Shown piece by piece: positions 60,128 to 64,000 of a stretch of DNA of 64,000 nucleotides (positions are counted from its first letter, which is position 1; each line of letters begins with the position of its first letter). The notes under the pieces are model-generated. The model was not told the DNA's origin. It was given only the letters and a program-made list of their open reading frames with translations, and did no database searches. Made by a program: the position numbers and the translations under genes. The DNA comes from JACVRW01 sp963757815 (GTDB taxonomy: Bacteria > Actinomycetota > Thermoleophilia > Solirubrobacterales > Thermoleophilaceae). The stretch is taken from positions 1 to 64,000 of the forward strand of contig CAVWSN010000017.1 in NCBI GenBank assembly GCA_963757815.1. The letters are read 5' to 3'.

Positions 60128-61000
60128 CTAGGGACCGGGCGGCGGTCGGTGTGCAGCGCGGTTCGGCAAGGCCGCCAGCTCGCTCACGCCGCGAATCGGC
60201 GTCCGCAGCAGCGCGCGGGCGCGGCTCGAGTCGAGCACGCAGTTGGCGGGCCGCTGCATCCCCGACCCGGCCAGGCGTCCGCGGCGCAGGCGTGCGGACG
60301 CGAGCCCGTGCGCCGCCGCGATCAGGCAGGCGAGCTCGTAGCGGCTCACCGCCTCGGGCCCGGCCACGTGCAGCAGCCCGCTCTCCCGCCGGCCCGCGAG
60401 CTCCACGAGCGCGGCCGCCAGGTCGTCGACCAGCACCGGTGAGCGGCGCTCGTCTTCGAAGAAGGCGATGTCCGACTCGCCGCGCGCGGCTGCGAGCACC
60501 ATCTGCTCCTGGCGGCCCGGCTCGCCGCCGCCGACCATCAGCGAGGTGCGCACCACGAGCGCGTCCGGGTGGGCGGCCTGCACCTCGCGCTCGCCCTCGA
60601 GCTTCGACCGCCCGTAGGGCGTGCCGGGAATCGGCTCGTCCTCCTCGGTGTACGGCCGCGTGGCGCTGCCGTCGAAGACCAGGTCGGTGGAGACGTGCAC
60701 GAGCCGCGCGCCGGCGCGGGCGGCGGCGCGCGCCACGTTTGCGGCCCCGACCGCGTTCGTCGCCCAAGCATCCCGCTCCTCCGGGCGGTACGCGGTGTTG
60801 ATGACGGCCGCCGGCCGCACATCTGCGAACGCGCGCTCGACCGCGGCGGCGTCCCGGACGTCGAGTCGCAGCCACTCGGCCCCCGGCGCCGGCGCCGCGG
60901 GCGAGGTCAGGTGCGTCGCGACCACGGGCGGCTCGGCGCTGCGCAGGAGCGCATGGCCCAGGTAGCCGCTCCCGCCTGTGACGAGCAGCGGGCCACTCAC
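60128..61000 (-). CDS. dTDP-4-dehydrorhamnose reductase-like SDR
   Basis: A 290-residue extended SDR of the RmlD/SDR_a type. The nucleotide-binding start is LLVTGGSGYLGHALLRSAEP (TGGSGYLG). VINTAYRPEERDAWATNAVG, LVHVSTDLVFDGSATRPYTE and the active site PGTPYGRSKLEGEREVQAAH (YxxxK) follow, then VVRTSLMVGGGEPGRQEQMV. No other rhamnose genes are adjacent, so the sugar substrate is open. Its ATG overlaps the stop of the PLP-lyase gene (61000/60997), indicating one transcript. Confidence 0.9.
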   Translation of the reverse strand: MSGPLLVTGGSGYLGHALLRSAEPPVVATHLTSPAAPAPGAEWLRLDVRDAAAVERAFADVRPAAVINTAYRPEERDAWATNAVGAANVARAAARAGARLVHVSTDLVFDGSATRPYTEEDEPIPGTPYGRSKLEGEREVQAAHPDALVVRTSLMVGGGEPGRQEQMVLAAARGESDIAFFEDERRSPVLVDDLAAALVELAGRRESGLLHVAGPEAVSRYELACLIAAAHGLASARLRRGRLAGSGMQRPANCVLDSSRARALLRTPIRGVSELAALPNRAAHRPPPGP

Positions 61001-62116
61001 GCGGCGTCGAGCGCGCGCTCCACGTCGGCGAGCAGGTCGGCGGTGTCCTCGCAGCCGGCGGACAGGCGGATGAAGCCCGGCGGGACGTCGTCGCCGCCCC
61101 AGCGCGCCCGTCGTTCCGCGGTTGTGTGGACGCTGCCGAAGCTGGTGGCATCGGTCACGAGCTCGGCCGTGGCGAGGAAGCGCTCGGCGCGTTCCTCGCT
61201 TCCGAGGTCGAACGAGACCACCATCCCGTAGCCGCGCATCTGGCGGCGCGCGACCTCGTGCCCCGGATCGCCGCTCAGGCCGGGATACGCCACAGACACC
61301 ACGTCGTCGCGCCCGGCGAGCAGGCGGGCGATCGCAAGGGCGTTGTCGCAGCCGCGCTCGAGGCGCAGCGCGAGCGTCGGCAGCGAGCGGTGGGCGAGCC
61401 AGGCCTCGAACGGCCCCGCGAGCGCGCCGGCATCACGCCGCCAGTCGCGAAAGGCCTGGGCCCTGTCGGGGTCGCGCGTCGTGAGATAGCCGAGCATGAG
61501 ATCGGCGTGGCCGGTGACCTGCTTCGTCGCGCTGGTGAGCGTGACATCGGCTCCCAGATCGAGGGGCCGCTGCAGGAGCGGACCGGCCGTCGTGTTGTCG
61601 ACGAGCGTCAGCGCCCCCTCCTCGCGGGCGGCGCGGGACAGCTCGGCGATGTCGTAGACCTCGAGCTTCGGGTTCGACGGCGTCTCGAGCCACAGCAGCA
61701 CCGCCCCGCGGACGGCGGCGGCCAGCTCGGCGGGCGGGGCGAGTCGCACATCGACGCCGCGCGGCTCGAGGTGGGTCTGGGCCAGCCGCCGGACGCCCAG
61801 GTAGCAGCTTTCGTCCATGGCGATCGCGTCGCCCGGTTTCGTGTGCGTCATGAGCAGCGCGGCGGCCGCGGCCATCCCGGAGGCGAACAGGACCGCCTCG
61901 CCGTCCTCGAGCTCGCCGAGCGCGGACTCGAAGCGGGCCCAGGTGGGATGCCCGTAGCGCGTGTACGAGTAGGGCACCTGCTCGGGATCGCCGCGCACGT
62001 GGAACGGAGCGGCGAAGACCGGCCCGGGGAGGAACGGCTCGCCCTGCTCGGGCTCGGGCAGGCCCGGCCTTCACGACGCGCGTGCCCTCCCCGCGGCTGC
62101 GCCCCGGCTCGCTCAC
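60997..62116 (-). CDS. Cys/Met-metabolism PLP-dependent lyase, one frameshift
   Basis: About 372 residues of the cystathionine gamma-lyase/synthase family. After dropping one C near 62,065 the N-terminus reads KAGLPEPEQGEPFLPGPVFA, then VPYSYTRYGHPTWARFESAL, VLFASGMAAAAALLMTHTKP, LTLVDNTTAGPLLQRPLDLG and the Schiff-base Lys in LTSATKQVTGHADLMLGYLT. The typical SxTKYxxGHxD motif here is SATKQVTGHAD. The GTG at 62116 overlaps the ftsY stop (GTGA). The exact reaction, gamma-elimination or gamma-replacement, is not decidable from sequence. Confidence 0.88.
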
Positions 62117-63105
62117 GGCTCCAGTATCGCCCGGGCGAAGTCGTCGGGGTCGAACGGCCGCAGATCCTCGAGCGCCTCGCCGATCCCGATCAGCTTGACC
62201 GGCACCCCGAGCTCCTGGGCGATCGCAAGCGCGATGCCCCCCTTTGCCGTCCCGTCGAGCTTGGTGAGCGCGATGCCGGTGACGTCGACGGCATCGCGGA
62301 ACAGGAGCGCCTGACGCAGGCCGTTCTGGCCCGTGGTGGCGTCGATCGTGAGCAGGGTCTCGTGAGGCGCGCCGGGCGCCTGGCCCGCGATGACCTTGCG
62401 CACCTTGCGCAGCTCGTCCATGAGGTGCTGCTGGGTGTGGAGGCGCCCGGCGGTGTCGCAGATCACGACGTCGTGGCCGCGCGCCTTGGCCGCCTCGATG
62501 GCGTCGTACATGACCGCGCCGGGGTCGGAGCCGGCCTCGCCTCGGACGAGCTCGCAGCCGGCCCGCTCGGCCCACAGCCCAAGCTGCTCGGCCGCGGCGG
62601 CGCGGAAGGTGTCTCCGGCGGCGAGCAGCACGGAGCGGCCGAACTCCTTCTGCAGATGCCACGCGATCTTGCCGATCGTCGTGGTCTTGCCGCTGCCGTT
62701 CACGCCCACCACGAGGATCACGGTGGGCCTGACGGTCAGGTCGATCGTGTCGCCGTCGAGCCGCGCCGTGTCGGCGAGCAGCTCGCGCAGGCGGCGCGTG
62801 AGGTCCTCTCCTCCCTGCAGCTCGCCGCTCTCGGCCTCCGTCTCGAGCCGCGCGACGATCTTCGCGGTCGTGGGCGCACCCACGTCGGCGTAGATGAGCG
62901 TCTCCTCGAGGTGCTCGAAGGCCTCGTCGTCAAGCGACTGGAAGACCGTCGCCTGGAGCTCCGCGCCGAGCGCCTGGCGCGTCTTCGACATGTTGTCGCG
63001 CAGCCGCCGGAAGAAACCGCGGCGCTCCGGCTCCCCGTCCGCCTCCGGAGCGGGCGGCGGCGCGTCGTCGCCGGTGACGAACAGGTCGTGCCAGGTGCGG
63101 GCCAT
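62113..63105 (-). CDS. ftsY: Signal recognition particle receptor FtsY
   Basis: A 330-residue SRP receptor GTPase. A short charged N-terminus precedes the N domain (AFEHLEETLIYADVGAPTTA), then G1 LVVGVNGSGKTTTIGKIAWH, VLLAAGDTFRAAAAEQLGLW, G3 VVICDTAGRLHTQQHLMDEL and G4 GIALTKLDGTAKGGIALAIA. It lacks the long acidic A domain of E. coli FtsY, as is usual in actinobacteria. It works with Ffh (57.2-58.5 kb) at the membrane. It follows smc on the minus strand and is coupled to the PLP lyase downstream. Confidence 0.95.
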   Translation of the reverse strand: MARTWHDLFVTGDDAPPPAPEADGEPERRGFFRRLRDNMSKTRQALGAELQATVFQSLDDEAFEHLEETLIYADVGAPTTAKIVARLETEAESGELQGGEDLTRRLRELLADTARLDGDTIDLTVRPTVILVVGVNGSGKTTTIGKIAWHLQKEFGRSVLLAAGDTFRAAAAEQLGLWAERAGCELVRGEAGSDPGAVMYDAIEAAKARGHDVVICDTAGRLHTQQHLMDELRKVRKVIAGQAPGAPHETLLTIDATTGQNGLRQALLFRDAVDVTGIALTKLDGTAKGGIALAIAQELGVPVKLIGIGEALEDLRPFDPDDFARAILEP

Positions 63106-63154
63106 CGGCCCGCGAGCATAGTCGCGGCTAAGCCTGCCGATCGGTCAATCCAGG

Positions 63155-64000
63155 CTAGGCGGCCTCTTCGGCCGGCGCCGGCCGGTGCTCCGGCATCTGC
63201 CGGCCCTCGAGCCTGCGTGACACGACCTTGGAGATGCCGTCGCCGCCCATGCTCACCCCGTAGAGCGTGTCGGCGGCGTCCATCGTCCGCTTCTGGTGCG
63301 TGACCACGATGAACTGGGCGCGGTCGGAGTAGCGGCGGACGAGCTGGAGGAAGCGGTCGATGTTGATGTCGTCGAGCGCGGCCTCGACCTCGTCGAGGAT
63401 GTAGAACGGGCACGGTCGGGCGAGGAAGACGGCGAACATGAACGCCAGCGCGACGAGCGACTTCTCGCCGCCGGAGAGCAGCGACAGGCGCTTGGTCGAC
63501 TTGCCCGGCGGCGTCACCTCGATCTCGACGCCGGCCTCCGGGAGATCGTCCTCGTCGTCCGGCGCGGGCTCCGGCTCGCCGCCCACGACCGGGCGCGGCC
63601 CGACCTCCGCGTGAACGAGGCGCAGCCGTCCGCGCCCACCAGGGAAGAGGTGCTCGACCACGTCCTCGAAGTTCCTCGCCGCGGCCTCGAACGTCTGCTC
63701 GAACGCCTCCCTGATCCGGCGGTCGGTCTCCTTGATCAGGCCCTCGAGCTCGGCGAGCGCCGTCTCGAGGTCGGCGCGCTGCGCCTCGAGCTCCTCGACG
63801 TGCGCCACCGCCTCCTCGTACTCCTGCTTGGCAAGCGGGTTCACGGGACCGAGCTGCTCGCGCCGGCGCTGCAGGCGCTCGACGCGCGCCACGAGCGCCT
63901 CGCGCTCCTCGTCCGGCAGCGGCTCCTCGGCCGGCTCGGCCGGTATCCCGAGCCGGGTCGCCAGCCGGCTCAGGTCGCGCTCCGCGTCGGCGGCGGTGTC
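63155..64000 (-). CDS. smc: Chromosome segregation protein SMC, C-terminal part
   Basis: The last 281 residues of SMC, with the 5' part beyond the window end. From the edge it reads the end of the coiled coil (DTAADAERDLSRLATRLGIP), VERLQRRREQLGPVNPLAKQ, VEELEAQRADLETALAELEG and the C-terminal head domain. That has the ABC signature LSLLSGGEKSLVALAFMFAV, Walker B PFYILDEVEAALDDINIDRF and the D/H-loop IVVTHQKRTMDAADTLYGVS. SMC with ScpA and ScpB compacts and segregates chromosomes. The order smc-ftsY is widely conserved. Confidence 0.95.
   Translation of the reverse strand, partial: DTAADAERDLSRLATRLGIPAEPAEEPLPDEEREALVARVERLQRRREQLGPVNPLAKQEYEEAVAHVEELEAQRADLETALAELEGLIKETDRRIREAFEQTFEAAARNFEDVVEHLFPGGRGRLRLVHAEVGPRPVVGGEPEPAPDDEDDLPEAGVEIEVTPPGKSTKRLSLLSGGEKSLVALAFMFAVFLARPCPFYILDEVEAALDDINIDRFLQLVRRYSDRAQFIVVTHQKRTMDAADTLYGVSMGGDGISKVVSRRLEGRQMPEHRPAPAEEAA

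Overview
The window joins two unrelated, GC-rich bacterial genomes. Positions 1 to about 12,490 look gammaproteobacterial. They hold gcvR and bcp divergent from dapA, then tRNA-Ser(GGA), the small 4.5S-type SRP RNA, dnaX, ybaB, recR, rsgA on the opposite strand, and orn, ending inside an RND efflux pump gene. Positions from about 12,500 to 64,000 look actinobacterial, most like the Thermoleophilia/Solirubrobacterales. The grounds are a whiG-type sigma factor with a partner-switching phosphatase, ECF42 sigma factors with C-terminal TPR regions, the smc-ftsY-ffh-rpsP-khpA-rimM-trmD-rplS-lepB-rnhB order, many GTG/TTG starts and 4-bp stop/start overlaps. The taxonomic placement is inference from gene content. 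The join cuts an RND gene on one side and an ECF gene on the other, so I read it as an assembly chimera.

Quality differs between the halves. In the left half nearly every protein gene is broken by several single-base frameshifts, while the tRNA and SRP RNA are intact. The right half has about ten frame breaks in 51 kb. Wherever I could reconstruct the frame, the cause was one extra base, usually in a G/C run. I therefore list these genes as intact genes with sequencing insertions, not as pseudogenes.

Layout of the right half: 12.5-18.3 kb holds a truncated ECF42, a methyltransferase, two NTF2-like proteins, a PAP2 phosphatase and a VOC-GNAT-PAS-MBL operon. 18.3-21.9 kb holds a large AAA/LuxR regulator and a secreted barrel protein. 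21.9-26.3 kb holds an arsR-AHSA1-VOC-VOC operon, a VOC-cupin operon and a DGPF-ECF42 operon with a recognisable ECF42-type promoter. 26.3-30.4 kb is a five-gene operon: a Thr-type sulfatase-fold enzyme, a SUMF1-like protein without the FGE cysteines, a MIP18-like protein, an amidohydrolase and DUF2237. 30.5-35.7 kb holds a DsbA-like protein, a tail-anchored coiled-coil protein, RNase HI, a CxxC protein and an EF-G paralogue. 35.7-40.2 kb is the operon xerC/D, sigma factor, GAF-PAS-PAS-PP2C-HATPase protein, STAS. 40.2-49 kb holds an L,D-transpeptidase, an epimerase, an acyltransferase, a HAD protein, an alpha/beta hydrolase, ilvD and thiD. 49.1-52.1 kb is comM-dprA-yraN on the plus strand. 52.3-64 kb is the minus-strand housekeeping block from a metallophosphoesterase and rnhB up to ffh, then SPFH/NfeD, an SDR, a PLP lyase, ftsY and smc.

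I see no CRISPR array, insertion sequence, prophage or origin. No gene-free stretch exceeds 300 bases. The longest are 58,511-58,753, which carries a near-perfect palindrome, and 45,396-45,599, in which I see nothing definite.
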